Part shown: positions 15,993-26,617 of the stretch, in pieces
Layout of the letters: each line of letters opens with the position of its first letter
Position numbering within the stretch: the stretch's first letter is position 1
Assembly (NCBI RefSeq): GCF_022570735.2
Contig: NZ_JANCNS010000001.1
Span: forward strand, 682,001 to 746,000
Source of the DNA: Christiangramia oceanisediminis
GTDB taxonomy: Bacteria; Bacteroidota; Bacteroidia; Flavobacteriales; Flavobacteriaceae
Length of the DNA: 64,000 bases
Direction: 5' to 3'
Made by a program: the position numbers and the translations under genes
Notes under the pieces: model-generated
What the model was told of the DNA's origin: nothing
The model's input: only the letters and a program-made list of their open reading frames with translations
Databases searched by the model: none

Positions 15993-17036
15993 ATGCATAT
16001 GAGAATAGATGTAAAAACCTTACCGGTAAATGAGATTCTAGAAGACATGGCCAAAAGCCTGAATACCGAACTAATTAATAGGAGCGGTGAACTGAGTATT
16101 GAAATTCCGGAAGAATTTGGTGAAGGTTATATTAGAGGTTGCAGTTTTGATTCAGGTGTTGGCTATGTTACTTATTATTGCAAGTTTTACCGCGATGTAG
16201 AGATACATTTTTCAATAAGCACCGTGCATCCGCTCAAGTTCATTTTTTGTTCGGAAGGCAGTGTTGGGCATAGTTTTCAAAAGAGCGATAAGGTACATAA
16301 GATAGATACCTACCAGAACATCGTTGTAAGCAGCCATGGCTACGATGGGCATGTACTGTATTTTAAAAAGGACATTTTAACTCATGTAAGCAGCCTGGAG
16401 ATCATTCGGTCTATATTCGCACACCGCTCCAACTACGACTTCAAAGACCTGGACCCTAATCTGAAGGAAGTCTTTATGGATGCGATTTCCAAGAAACAGT
16501 TCTTTTACCAGGGAAACTATAGCATCAAGGCGGCGGACCTGATGGAGGATATCAATAATAAGGATTATACAGGTTTTCTTAGAAACCTGTACCTGGAAGG
16601 AAAGGCTTTCGAGATGCTGGTCATACAGATCGCCCAATACCAGGATGATGCAAATGGTGATCATCTTCCGCAGATCCTGCGAAAATCAGATATCGAGAAA
16701 GTTGATTATATCGCCAAGAGGCTGCAGTCAGACATCAGCACCAATCCCACCGTTGAGTCGCTGGCCAAGGAAGCGGGTACCAACGTCAATAAATTACAGG
16801 AAGGCTTTAAACATGTTTACAATCTTACGGTTAACAAGTATATGCAGCACGTAAAACTTGAGGCCGCTAAAGAAATGCTTTCGCATTCAGAAAAGAATAT
16901 CTCTGAAATTGTTACTTCTATAGGCCTTAATAACCGGAGTTATTTTTCGAAGATCTTCAAGGAAAAATACGGTGTGAGTCCTAAATACTTTCTAAAAGCC
17001 AGGACTAATAATAAGGAAGAAAAGGTCGAAGATTAA
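15993..17036 (+). CDS. AraC-family transcriptional regulator
   Basis: A 347-residue protein. The C-terminal 100 residues hold two helix-turn-helix units (NPTVESLAKEAGTNVNKLQ and ISEIVTSIGLNNRSYFSKIF, then KYGVSPKYF), the AraC/XylS DNA-binding domain. The N-terminal 230 residues are a ligand or oligomerisation domain of no clear family. ATG codons at 15993 and 15999 are both possible starts; an ATG at 15985 is in another frame and ends after five codons. The gene is divergent from the arsenosugar genes across 283 bp, so it is a candidate regulator of them, but it could equally regulate others. Confidence 0.87.
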   Translation: MHMRIDVKTLPVNEILEDMAKSLNTELINRSGELSIEIPEEFGEGYIRGCSFDSGVGYVTYYCKFYRDVEIHFSISTVHPLKFIFCSEGSVGHSFQKSDKVHKIDTYQNIVVSSHGYDGHVLYFKKDILTHVSSLEIIRSIFAHRSNYDFKDLDPNLKEVFMDAISKKQFFYQGNYSIKAADLMEDINNKDYTGFLRNLYLEGKAFEMLVIQIAQYQDDANGDHLPQILRKSDIEKVDYIAKRLQSDISTNPTVESLAKEAGTNVNKLQEGFKHVYNLTVNKYMQHVKLEAAKEMLSHSEKNISEIVTSIGLNNRSYFSKIFKEKYGVSPKYFLKARTNNKEEKVED

Positions 17037-17051
17037 CCAGTCTTCGTGCTC

Positions 17052-18542
17052 TTAATTTTCAGATAAATTGAATCTTTCCGGGATCACTTTAGGATCAAAA
17101 TCCCATAAGACCGGCAGAGCGAAATAAACGATAAGGCTCAGGAGGATGATGGAAATGATATTCATCCAGATCCCCGTTCGAATCATATCAGGAATTCTCA
17201 AATGCCCCGAACCAAAAACCACGGCGTTGGGTGGAGTTGCAACCGGAAGCATAAAAGCACAGGAGGCGGCAAGCGTTGCTCCAACCATCAAATAATAAGG
17301 ATGCAGGTTTAAAGCAACGGCCATGGAGGCCAGGATTGGTAGCAGCATGGCGGTGGTAGCCAGATTCGAGGTCACTTCGGTTAAGAAATTAACAGCCGCT
17401 ATAAGGACCAGGACCAGCAGAAACAATGGCAGGTTTTCAAGATTCACCAATTGTTCACCAATCCAGATAGCCAATCCGGAATCGCTGAAACCTTTGGCCA
17501 GGGCCATTCCTCCACCAAATAACAGGATGATCCCCCATGGGATCTTAACCGCTTCATCCCAGGTGATCAAATTCCGTTTGGGTTTGCCCGATGGGATCAC
17601 GAACAATAAGACGGCTGCCGTGATGGCGATTATGGTATCATCTATGAATGGCAGGAATGGCTGAATCAAATAGCTGCGGCTTATCCAGCAAAATGCCGTG
17701 AACCCAAAAACGATCAAAACTCTTTTTTCCTGCAAGCTCATTCTGCCTAATTCCAGCAACAAGCGACTGATCTCTTTTCGGCCACCCGGGAATTTGCTGT
17801 TTTCAAAATTGAAGGCCTTCCTGGTCAAATAATTCCAGCAAATAAATAAAAGACAAACCGAAATGGGTAATCCTAGCATTAACCATTTCAAAAAACTGAT
17901 CTCGATGCCGTAAAGCTCCTGCACGATCCCGGCCAGGACCAGGTTGGGCGGCGTCCCTATAAGAGTAGCAATACCACCAACAGATGCGCTGTAAGCGATG
18001 GCAAGCATAAGAGCTTTCCCGAAAAGCGCATTTTCATCTTTTGCCGTTTCCGGGTTATCCTTTAACTGACTAATGATCGCGGTTCCAATAGGAAGCATCA
18101 TCACAGAGGTGGCCGTATTGGAAATCCACATAGACAGGAATGCCGTCGCGATCATAAAACCCAGGATAATATACTTAATATCGGTTCCAATTAGGTTTAT
18201 GATATTGAGCGCAATTCGCCGATGCAGATCCCATTTTTCGATGGCTACGGCGAGTATAAATCCGCCCAGATATAAGAACACATATTTATGCCCATAGGCC
18301 GCGGTGGTTGTTTCAATATCTATCGCGCCGGTGAGTGGAAACAGGATGATGGGAAGCAAGGCTGTTACGGCGATGGGGATAACTTCAAAAACCCACCAGA
18401 TCGCCATCCAAATGGTTACTCCCAGTACATCGAAAGCCGCTTCGGGCATGGATTCCGGACTTTCTAGTAATTGTAAACTGAAGAATATGAACGGACCCAG
18501 GATCAAGGCTAGCGGCTTTATATATGCTTTCATAGGATGCAC
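17052..18542 (-). CDS. SLC13/DASS-family sodium:anion symporter
   Basis: A 496-residue transporter with about a dozen membrane segments. The repeat signatures GGIATLIGTPPNLVLAG (about residues 194-210) and ASCAFMLPVATPPNAVVFGSG-type C-terminal motif mark the divalent anion:Na+ symporter family (citrate, dicarboxylates, sulphate). Substrate choice within the family cannot be told from sequence; arsenate or phosphate are not expected substrates. It converges on the AraC gene with 15 bp between and has no co-directional neighbours. Confidence 0.88.
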   Translation of the reverse strand: MHPMKAYIKPLALILGPFIFFSLQLLESPESMPEAAFDVLGVTIWMAIWWVFEVIPIAVTALLPIILFPLTGAIDIETTTAAYGHKYVFLYLGGFILAVAIEKWDLHRRIALNIINLIGTDIKYIILGFMIATAFLSMWISNTATSVMMLPIGTAIISQLKDNPETAKDENALFGKALMLAIAYSASVGGIATLIGTPPNLVLAGIVQELYGIEISFLKWLMLGLPISVCLLFICWNYLTRKAFNFENSKFPGGRKEISRLLLELGRMSLQEKRVLIVFGFTAFCWISRSYLIQPFLPFIDDTIIAITAAVLLFVIPSGKPKRNLITWDEAVKIPWGIILLFGGGMALAKGFSDSGLAIWIGEQLVNLENLPLFLLVLVLIAAVNFLTEVTSNLATTAMLLPILASMAVALNLHPYYLMVGATLAASCAFMLPVATPPNAVVFGSGHLRIPDMIRTGIWMNIISIILLSLIVYFALPVLWDFDPKVIPERFNLSEN

Positions 18543-18601
18543 TAATTTTCGGGTAGAAGTTATAAAATTGCTGATTCAACAGGAAAAATGAATTTCACCT
18601 G

Positions 18602-18632
18602 TTTTTATAGTTAAATAACTATTTTTATAGTT
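18602..18632. promoter_or_regulatory. AT-rich direct and inverted repeat upstream of the GLPGLI genes
   Basis: TTTTTATAGTT occurs at 18602-18612 and again at 18622-18632, and the pair encloses a short palindrome ATAGTTA-AA-TAACTAT (18607-18622). It lies in the divergent region between the symporter gene and the GLPGLI cluster. It may be an operator, but AT-rich repeats arise easily by chance. Confidence 0.25.
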
Positions 18633-18706
18633 TTTCCTTGTGAAGGCCTGTTTTTTTCTGCAAATTGCAGGAAATCATTCATCAATCTTTTAAATCCTCC
18701 CATTCA

Positions 18707-19540
18707 ATGACAAAGCATTTTCTACTCATTAGCCTTTTATTCATCTATTTCTTTCCAACTTACAGCCAGGAAAATAAATTGGAATACAGAATTACTTATG
18801 AACTCAGGTACCAGCCAGATTCAACCGATTCCGGAAAAATTCGAACGGAGCCTATGTGGTTATTTGCCGGTTCCCAGGCTTCGCTATTCCTAAGCAAAGG
18901 GCAGGCCCTGAAAGATTCGCTCTCCTCGTCTGCCAATATCGCGATGCTGGGTACGGAACACTGGAAGCAAAAAGCAAGCGCCACTAAATCGGCTTTCAGC
19001 TTCAGAATATTTAAGGACGTTTCCGAAAACAAAATCTATCACGGTGAAAAGATCTTCCAGGACAAACTATTTTATACCGAACCGAAAGGACAGATTTCCT
19101 GGAATATACTGCCAGAATCCCAGGAAATTTTTGGATATTCGGCTCAAAAGGCCTCTACCTCATTCGCCGGAAGAGATTATACAGCCTGGTTCACTACAGA
19201 AATTCCTATCCCTGACGGACCTTATAAATTCTCGGGATTACCAGGTTTGATCCTCAAACTGGAAGATTCTGAACAGGAATATGTTTTCAGCTTTGTTGGT
19301 CTTGAAAAACTATATGAGCCTATGCAACTGAACATTCCGCCGGCAGATTACCAGGAAGCCGACAAGGTGGAAATTTTTGAACTGAAGCAACGCTTTGAAG
19401 AAGATCCTATCAAATACGTTAACAATTACGTTGGACCTGGCGGTAAACGTATCACCATCAAGGCAGACAGGTCTCAAAAAAAGAATCTGAAAGACCGCAG
19501 GGAAGCTGATAAGAACCAAAATCCCATCGAACTAAAATAA
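18707..19540 (+). CDS. GLPGLI family secreted protein 1
   Basis: An exported protein of about 277 residues. I place the start at the ATG at 18707 because it gives a clean signal peptide (MTKHFLLISLLFIYFF, cleavage near TYSQ); an upstream TTG at 18665 would put a polar extension in front of it. The family motif is GRDYTAWFTTEIPIPDGPYK followed by FSGLPGLIL. GLPGLI proteins are a Bacteroidota family of unknown function that usually neighbour TonB-dependent-receptor-like proteins. It is the first of three tandem paralogues that end in an outer-membrane barrel gene. Confidence 0.85.
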   Translation: MTKHFLLISLLFIYFFPTYSQENKLEYRITYELRYQPDSTDSGKIRTEPMWLFAGSQASLFLSKGQALKDSLSSSANIAMLGTEHWKQKASATKSAFSFRIFKDVSENKIYHGEKIFQDKLFYTEPKGQISWNILPESQEIFGYSAQKASTSFAGRDYTAWFTTEIPIPDGPYKFSGLPGLILKLEDSEQEYVFSFVGLEKLYEPMQLNIPPADYQEADKVEIFELKQRFEEDPIKYVNNYVGPGGKRITIKADRSQKKNLKDRREADKNQNPIELK

Positions 19541-19544
19541 AACC

Positions 19545-20372
19545 ATGACCAAGCTATTAAGCTCGATTTTTATCCTCCTGTGCCTTACTGTTCATTCACA
19601 AAAAATGACAGGTACATTCAACTATAAAGCATCCTATGAGCTAGGTCACCAGGTTGATTCTACCGATATTGATTCCAAAAAATCAGAAACCATGGTTCTA
19701 TACCTGGGTGACCAGTATTCCATGTTCAGCAGCCTGGGGCACGCGGTAGAAGACTCCCTGATGCATTATCGAGATAGGAGCAATAAAAGCATGGCTGCAT
19801 TTTCCAGAATCAGGGCACAAATCCCAAATACAGAATTTAATTATAAAATTTTTAAAGATCATACGAATCAGGAAATCTGGTTCGTAGAAAAGTTTTTTAA
19901 AGATAAGATCAAATATCAGGAGGAATTGAAACCTCAAAACTGGCAGATCCACCCAGAAACCGATACCATCGCCGGATACCGGGCACAGAAGGCCACTACT
20001 CGTTTCAGGGGAAGGAATTATACAGCCTGGTTTACACCGGAAATACCAGTTCCGGAAGGTCCCTACAAGTTCTCAGGCTTGCCCGGCCTGATAGTTGAGG
20101 TCTTTGATGATCAAAAACATTACCATTTCAAACTAAAAGGCTTCCAGGAACTTAAGCCTGGAGTTAGTCAGATCATAAAGGAGAAAGATTATCTGGAAAT
20201 GGATAAAAGCGAATTTTCAAAGATCAGGGATAACTTTAAAAGAGACCCTCTAAGCGTCATGCGAAGTGGAGGTCTTAAAATTCACTGGAGCGATGAGCGG
20301 GAGATGGAAGCTAAAAAAGAATTTCGGGAACGATTTAAAAAAGAGAATAACCCCATCGAACTGGAAAATTAA
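19545..20372 (+). CDS. GLPGLI family secreted protein 2
   Basis: A 275-residue paralogue of the preceding gene, 4 bp downstream. A signal peptide (about 1-18, ending VHSQ) is followed by the family pattern: NYTAWFTPEIPVPEGPYK and FSGLPGLIV. The conserved start of the mature region (YKASYELGHQVDSTDIDSKK) matches the third copy closely, which points to duplication. The C-terminus ends in ENNPIELEN, a sequence shared in shape by all three copies. Function unknown. Confidence 0.88.
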   Translation: MTKLLSSIFILLCLTVHSQKMTGTFNYKASYELGHQVDSTDIDSKKSETMVLYLGDQYSMFSSLGHAVEDSLMHYRDRSNKSMAAFSRIRAQIPNTEFNYKIFKDHTNQEIWFVEKFFKDKIKYQEELKPQNWQIHPETDTIAGYRAQKATTRFRGRNYTAWFTPEIPVPEGPYKFSGLPGLIVEVFDDQKHYHFKLKGFQELKPGVSQIIKEKDYLEMDKSEFSKIRDNFKRDPLSVMRSGGLKIHWSDEREMEAKKEFRERFKKENNPIELEN

Positions 20373-20377
20373 GCATT

Positions 20378-21175
20378 ATGAAAAAAATGATCCTTCTTAT
20401 CCTCTTTGCTCCCCTCCTTTGCTTTTCTCAGGAAGATCTAAAAGACAGGTTTAATTACCAGGTCATCTATAAACTAAGCTTCCAGTTGGATTCTACCAAC
20501 ATAGACTCAAGAAAATCTGAATACATGAGGCTCTATCTGGGTGATGATTATTCCCAGTATATAAGCCGGGCAAAAACACTGGCAAACAAAGTGGTTGTAA
20601 AGGGTAATTCCGGGCATACTGCAAAATCTGCCTTAACCAATTTTCACTACCAGATCGTAAAGAATTATAAGCAGGAGGAACTTTATTATCTGCTTAAAAT
20701 CCCTAAAACTATTGATCGATTCTACTATCCCCAGGATTCAAATCTATTCGACTGGAGCATTGAAAATGAAACAAAAAAAATTAAGGATTATCAGGTTCAG
20801 AAAGCAACAACTTCTTTTGCCGGCAGAGATTATATCGCCTGGTTTACACCAGAAATTCCCATCGCAGACGGGCCTTACAAATTTAATGGCCTGCCGCGGC
20901 TAATTCTTGAAATTCATGATACCAAAAATTACTGGAACTTTGAATTTTTTGGATTTAAGAAATTGTCTCCCAGGGAGGACCTGGAAATAGAATTGAATAA
21001 ATTCAAAAAAATCACCCAGGAAGAGCTGGAAGAACTTTGGTACCGGTATCGCCGTGATCCAATGGGTTATGACCCCAATCCAAACGTAAAAATGGACCCG
21101 GAAGTGCATCAAAAGTACATTGAAGCTTTTACCGACATGCTGAAAAAAGAAAACAACCCTCTTGAACTTGACTGA
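20378..21175 (+). CDS. GLPGLI family secreted protein 3 (motif variant GLPRLI)
   Basis: A 265-residue paralogue, 5 bp after the second copy. It has a signal peptide ending near LCFSQ, the block DYIAWFTPEIPIADGPYK, and then FNGLPRLIL: the second glycine of the signature is replaced by arginine. The end ENNPLELD matches the other copies. The change in the most conserved motif suggests divergence of this copy. Its stop overlaps the start region of the outer-membrane protein gene, so translation may be coupled. Confidence 0.87.
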   Translation: MKKMILLILFAPLLCFSQEDLKDRFNYQVIYKLSFQLDSTNIDSRKSEYMRLYLGDDYSQYISRAKTLANKVVVKGNSGHTAKSALTNFHYQIVKNYKQEELYYLLKIPKTIDRFYYPQDSNLFDWSIENETKKIKDYQVQKATTSFAGRDYIAWFTPEIPIADGPYKFNGLPRLILEIHDTKNYWNFEFFGFKKLSPREDLEIELNKFKKITQEELEELWYRYRRDPMGYDPNPNVKMDPEVHQKYIEAFTDMLKKENNPLELD

Positions 21176-23813
21176 TATTAAGCCATTTCGTATTTCTATT
21201 TTTTTGCTCCTGATCTTAGTTTCATTGAAAGTTCAATCTCAATCGGTCATTTCAGGAAATGTGAAGGACGAAAACAACAAGAATCTGAACGGGGCCACTC
21301 TTATCATTCAAAAGGATAGTCTCTCGGGAATTCTCGCCTACGCAATTTCTGATAAAAATGGAAATTTCAGCCTTCAGGTAAATTCGCCTGCCGATTCCCT
21401 GTTTCTAAAGACCTCTTATATGGGATATGCTACCAAAAGACAGGTGATTAAGAATCAGGATCAGCAGGTGGAGGTTATATTGAATTCATCTTCCGAAGAG
21501 CTCAAGCAAGTGATCGTAGAAGCCAATATGCTTGAGCAACGAGGTGATACACTTAGTTTTTCGGTAGCAGCCTTTAAAGGCAAGGAAGACCGGGTGATCG
21601 CCGATGTACTGAAAAAGATCCCAGGAATCGAGATACTGCCAAGTGGCCAAATTCGGTATAAGGGAGAGCCCATTCAAAAATATTATATCGAAGGCCTGGA
21701 CCTTCTGGAAGGCAGGTATAACCTCGCCAATGAGAACCTTAATGCCAATGCCGTCTCCAAAGTTGAGATCCTGGAAAACCATCAGCCAATTAAAGTGCTG
21801 GATTCGCTTGAATTTTCAGAAAGGGCTTCCCTGAACATCAAACTTAAAAAAGAAGTGACACTCACGGGAACCGCAGAAATTGGCAGCGGTCTCTCCCCTT
21901 TTCTCTGGCAGGTCAAACTAACCCCTATGATCTTTACCAAAGAGAGACAGGCACTTATTACTTACCAGAGCAACAATACGGGAAGAGATGTATCCAGGGA
22001 GATCAGGGATTTTTCATTTAATCTTTTCTCAAGTGAATTCAGCCTGGACAATAGCGAGATCCTTTCTTTATCTGAATTGACCGAACCTTCTTTTGACACC
22101 GAAAGATGGCTGGATAACAATGCCCATTTAGCATCGGTTAATTTCCTGGAAAGACTGGATAATGACCTGGATCTTAAAGCGAATATTTCCTATTTGAACG
22201 ACAACCAGTTGCAGCAGGGTTCAAACACCACCCGGTTTTTTACTCCAACCGATACCGTTGACCTGCTCGAAGTCACCTCGAACCGCTTCTACACCAATAG
22301 CCTTCAGCCTAAATTCACCCTGGAACGCAATACCGACAAAAGATTTCTTAAAAACCAGCTGGAAATGAGGGCCTACTGGGATTCATCCAGGGGTGTGATC
22401 TCCAGAACAGATGACAGGATCGAGCAGGATTTGAATTCCCCGTTCAGGGCAATTCGCAATAATTTCCAGCTGTTAAGCCCGGTTGGAAAGCAATTGATAG
22501 AATTCAGGTCGGTGATTGGATATTCAGATTCCCGGCAGGAACTGGAGGTTAAGCCGGGACAGTTCGAAGACCTGGTCAACGAAGGAAATACTTATGCGAA
22601 TAGCAGGCAGCAAGTGAACGAAACTCAATTCTTTGCAGATAATTCAGCAGGTTTCACCAAAGGCCTGGGAAATTTTAGTCTTTCGCCCAAACTGGGAATT
22701 CAGTTCAGCAATACCAATCTCGAGTCAGCCCTGGATGGTGGTTTAAACGCCGATAATGACCAGTTTCGAAATGACCTTCAGTACTTCAGCAATAGTCTTT
22801 ACCTGGAAAATTCCATTCGGTATAAAAGCGATGACGAAAGCTGGAACCTGCGACTGGGCACCGATCTTTCCTATAGAGATCTAAAGGCCGAAATGAGCTA
22901 CGAAAGAGATAACCAGGAACTTCAGAAACTTGTTTTTGAGCCCCAGTTATTTGTAAGGAAAAAGCTTTCAGCTTTTTGGGAAACCACGCTTTTTGCAGGT
23001 CTTAATTACGACTTCGGGAATGTTCAACGCCTGTATAGAGGCTTCATCCTTACTAATTATCGCCGGTTACAAAACTATGATTCTCCCATTTCAGAAAACC
23101 AACGCCAGAATTATCGCCTGGGTCTTAATTACAGGAATCCGCTTAAACAGTTCTTCGTAAATGGGTCTTATTCTTATATCCACAATAAATCGAATTTGCT
23201 GTATTCGTCTTTCATCACTGAGAATGGTGCAAGTTTGAACCAGGCTTTAGAAACGGACAACTATTCAAGGACACACTCTTATGATCTGGGCCTAAGCCAA
23301 TATTTTACAAGCCTCCATACCACGCTGAAGTTAAATGGCAATTATCGCCTAACAGATCGGGAACAGCTGCTTAATGAAGCCCTTTCAGAAATTCAGAATA
23401 AAAGCTATTCTGCCGGACTTAGTTTAGATTCAGAGATCACCGAATGGCTCAGTGTCAATTACGACGGAACCCTTGCCTTCTTTGACACCTATATCAATGA
23501 CCAGAAAGTACAACATATCAGGACCGGAAGTCATTTTCTGAAACTATTTTTCTTTCCGGCAGACAACCAGTATCTCAATATTAGCGGAGAGCTCTACGAT
23601 AACTCGGTTAACCAGAATACCGAGAATTATTTTATGAATCTTAATTATACGTACAATTTTGAAGAATCTGGAATTGACCTCAGCCTGAGCTGGAACAATA
23701 TTTTGAATACAGATTCCTTCTCGAACGTATATTCGTCTGAGTTTTCCTATGTAGAGTCTACCTATCGCCTGCGGCCGTCACAGGTATTGCTGAGCCTGAA
23801 ATTTTCCCTGTAA
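21162..23813 (+). CDS. Outer-membrane beta-barrel protein with carboxypeptidase-like regulatory N-domain
   Basis: About 883 residues. After a signal peptide (to about 27, KVQSQS) comes a CarboxypepD_reg-like beta-sandwich (about 28-115: VISGNVKDENNKNLNGATL), a plug-like region (VIADVLKKIPGIEILPSG near 146-163) and a long beta-barrel to the C-terminal phenylalanine-rich strand (LLSLKFSL). This is the TonB-dependent-receptor-like type found next to GLPGLI genes; no classic TonB box is obvious. No ATG precedes the signal peptide; the start is a TTG at 21162 or 21168, both inside the end of the GLPGLI-3 gene. Its cargo is unknown. Confidence 0.85.
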   Translation: MNLTDIKPFRISIFLLLILVSLKVQSQSVISGNVKDENNKNLNGATLIIQKDSLSGILAYAISDKNGNFSLQVNSPADSLFLKTSYMGYATKRQVIKNQDQQVEVILNSSSEELKQVIVEANMLEQRGDTLSFSVAAFKGKEDRVIADVLKKIPGIEILPSGQIRYKGEPIQKYYIEGLDLLEGRYNLANENLNANAVSKVEILENHQPIKVLDSLEFSERASLNIKLKKEVTLTGTAEIGSGLSPFLWQVKLTPMIFTKERQALITYQSNNTGRDVSREIRDFSFNLFSSEFSLDNSEILSLSELTEPSFDTERWLDNNAHLASVNFLERLDNDLDLKANISYLNDNQLQQGSNTTRFFTPTDTVDLLEVTSNRFYTNSLQPKFTLERNTDKRFLKNQLEMRAYWDSSRGVISRTDDRIEQDLNSPFRAIRNNFQLLSPVGKQLIEFRSVIGYSDSRQELEVKPGQFEDLVNEGNTYANSRQQVNETQFFADNSAGFTKGLGNFSLSPKLGIQFSNTNLESALDGGLNADNDQFRNDLQYFSNSLYLENSIRYKSDDESWNLRLGTDLSYRDLKAEMSYERDNQELQKLVFEPQLFVRKKLSAFWETTLFAGLNYDFGNVQRLYRGFILTNYRRLQNYDSPISENQRQNYRLGLNYRNPLKQFFVNGSYSYIHNKSNLLYSSFITENGASLNQALETDNYSRTHSYDLGLSQYFTSLHTTLKLNGNYRLTDREQLLNEALSEIQNKSYSAGLSLDSEITEWLSVNYDGTLAFFDTYINDQKVQHIRTGSHFLKLFFFPADNQYLNISGELYDNSVNQNTENYFMNLNYTYNFEESGIDLSLSWNNILNTDSFSNVYSSEFSYVESTYRLRPSQVLLSLKFSL

Positions 23814-23864
23814 GTATTCTGAAAAAAATTTCAGAACTTGAACTCGCATTAAAACATTTGAAGC

Positions 23865-24323
23865 ATGGACAACCTAGAGATCAATACCGCTTTACAGATT
23901 TCCCGATCCCGGGAGGATGTGTTCGAAGCCATCGTGGAACCGGAAAAAATGTCGAATTATTTTATTTCTGAAAGTACCGGAAGAATGGAAACCGGGAAAA
24001 AACTGAAATGGCGTTTCCCGGAGTTCAAGGCCTGGTTCGATATTGAGGTTTTAGAGACCAGTAAGCCTGAAAGCATCAGGTACATCTGGGAAGGAGCTGA
24101 AGGCAAAGATTTGACCGTTGAAATAAAAATCGAAGAAATTTCGGAAAATAAAAGCCTGGTAAGTATCACCGAAGGTAAAATGAAGAATGATGACGCTGGG
24201 ATCAAATGGCTGGGTCAGAACACAGCGGGATGGGCCAATTTCCTGGCTTGTTTAAAGGCCTATTTAGAATATGACATCAACCTCAGGAAAGGTGGTTTCG
24301 ATTTTATGAAGGAGCAGGCATAA
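23865..24323 (+). CDS. SRPBCC/AHSA1-like domain protein
   Basis: A 152-residue START/Bet v1-like protein of the activator-of-Hsp90-ATPase-1 homologue group: ITAL-type opening (INTALQISRSREDVFEAIVEPEKMSNYF is seen as INTALQISRS then VFEAIVEPEK), a central KWRFPEF, and a C-terminal GWANFLACLKAYLEY helix. Such proteins bind hydrophobic ligands; function in bacteria is seldom known. It stands alone between the GLPGLI locus and the terminator shared with groEL. Confidence 0.8.
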   Translation: MDNLEINTALQISRSREDVFEAIVEPEKMSNYFISESTGRMETGKKLKWRFPEFKAWFDIEVLETSKPESIRYIWEGAEGKDLTVEIKIEEISENKSLVSITEGKMKNDDAGIKWLGQNTAGWANFLACLKAYLEYDINLRKGGFDFMKEQA

Positions 24324-24341
24324 AGTTCATTCAGCCATAAA

Positions 24342-24380
24342 AAAAGAAAAACCTGCTTCCAGAAAGAAGCAGGTTTTTTT
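24342..24380. terminator. Bidirectional hairpin terminator between the SRPBCC gene and groEL
   Basis: The arms AAAACCTGCTTC (24347-24359 region) and GAAGCAGGTTTT (24366-24377) form a stem with a CAGAAA-type loop. A-run before and T-run after make it usable in both directions, fitting two convergent genes. Confidence 0.85.
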
Positions 24381-24392
24381 ATCTAATGGGTC

Positions 24393-24443
24393 AGATCTAA
24401 AATCTTAAATCTAAGGTCTCAAATCTAACATCTGGAATCTATC
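24393..24443. repeat. Low-complexity AATCTAA-type repeats after groEL
   Basis: Short degenerate units of the form (A)ATCTAA/AATCTT/GGTCTC follow each other up to the groEL stop codon. No coding or stem structure is seen; it is probably simple slippage sequence. Confidence 0.5.
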
Positions 24444-26102
<1,659 letters not shown>

Positions 26103-26188
26103 TCAGTGTTATTTAACCTGAAAATATATGGTTAATTAATTATTATTGATTTTTTCCTGCGGCTGCAGGTGAGTTATTGAAGTGAAAC

Positions 26189-26464
26189 TTATACTATAGC
26201 AAGTATATCATCTTCCCGCATGATCAGGTAATCTGTACCTTCCAGTTTAAGCTCGGTTCCGGCGTATTTTCCGTAAAGCACCATATCACCTTCCTTAACG
26301 GTCATTTTATGGTCTTTGGTTCCGGCACCAACGGCTACTACCTTTCCTCTCTGTGGTTTCTCCTTTGCAGTATCAGGAATGATAATACCAGAAGCAGTTT
26401 TGTTCTCTGCAGCTACAGGCTCAATAACAACCCTGTCTGAAAGCGGTTTAATGTTTAGTCCCAT
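26189..26464 (-). CDS. groS: Co-chaperonin GroES
   Basis: A 91-residue protein with the GroES beta-barrel start [13 protein letters not shown], the mobile-loop region [17 protein letters not shown] (about 22-38) and the C-terminal [13 protein letters not shown]. It caps GroEL. It is the first gene of the groES-groEL pair, separated from secG by a hairpin terminator. Confidence 0.97.
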   Translation of the reverse strand: MGLNIKPLSDRVVIEPVAAENKTASGIIIPDTAKEKPQRGKVVAVGAGTKDHKMTVKEGDMVLYGKYAGTELKLEGTDYLIMREDDILAIV

Positions 26465-26529
26465 TTTTTATAAAATTTTATTTAGGTTAATTAATTTTTT
26501 AAAGTCGGTTAGGGATATTTCTAAAATTA

Positions 26530-26573
26530 TGCCAGCCCTATTTTTCTGCCAGCTACCAATAAAAAATGCCAGC
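26530..26573 (-). promoter_or_regulatory. Triple GCTGGCA direct repeat upstream of groES
   Basis: Read on the minus strand, GCTGGCA occurs three times (complements of 26567-26573, 26547-26553 and 26530-26536), 20 and 17 bp apart, ending about 66 bp before the groES start. The first copy is also an arm of the secG terminator hairpin. Candidate regulator or unusual sigma-factor site; it does not fit CIRCE and does not satisfy the GG-N10-GC spacing of sigma-54. Confidence 0.3.
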
Positions 26574-26594
26574 TTGTCAGAAGCTGGCATTTTT
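26562..26594. terminator. Hairpin terminator downstream of secG
   Basis: AAAAATGCCAGCTT (26562-26575) and AAGCTGGCATTTTT (26581-26594) form a perfect 14-bp stem with the loop GTCAG, with a T-run on either strand. It separates the secG transcript from groES. Confidence 0.88.
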
Positions 26595-26617
26595 AAATTG
26601 TAATGTTTTCTTAAAAC

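Noticed and set aside
26465-26617. CIRCE or sigma-54 site upstream of groES
   Set aside because: No TTAGCACTC-N9-GAGTGCTAA inverted repeat and no GG-N10-GC spacing is present.
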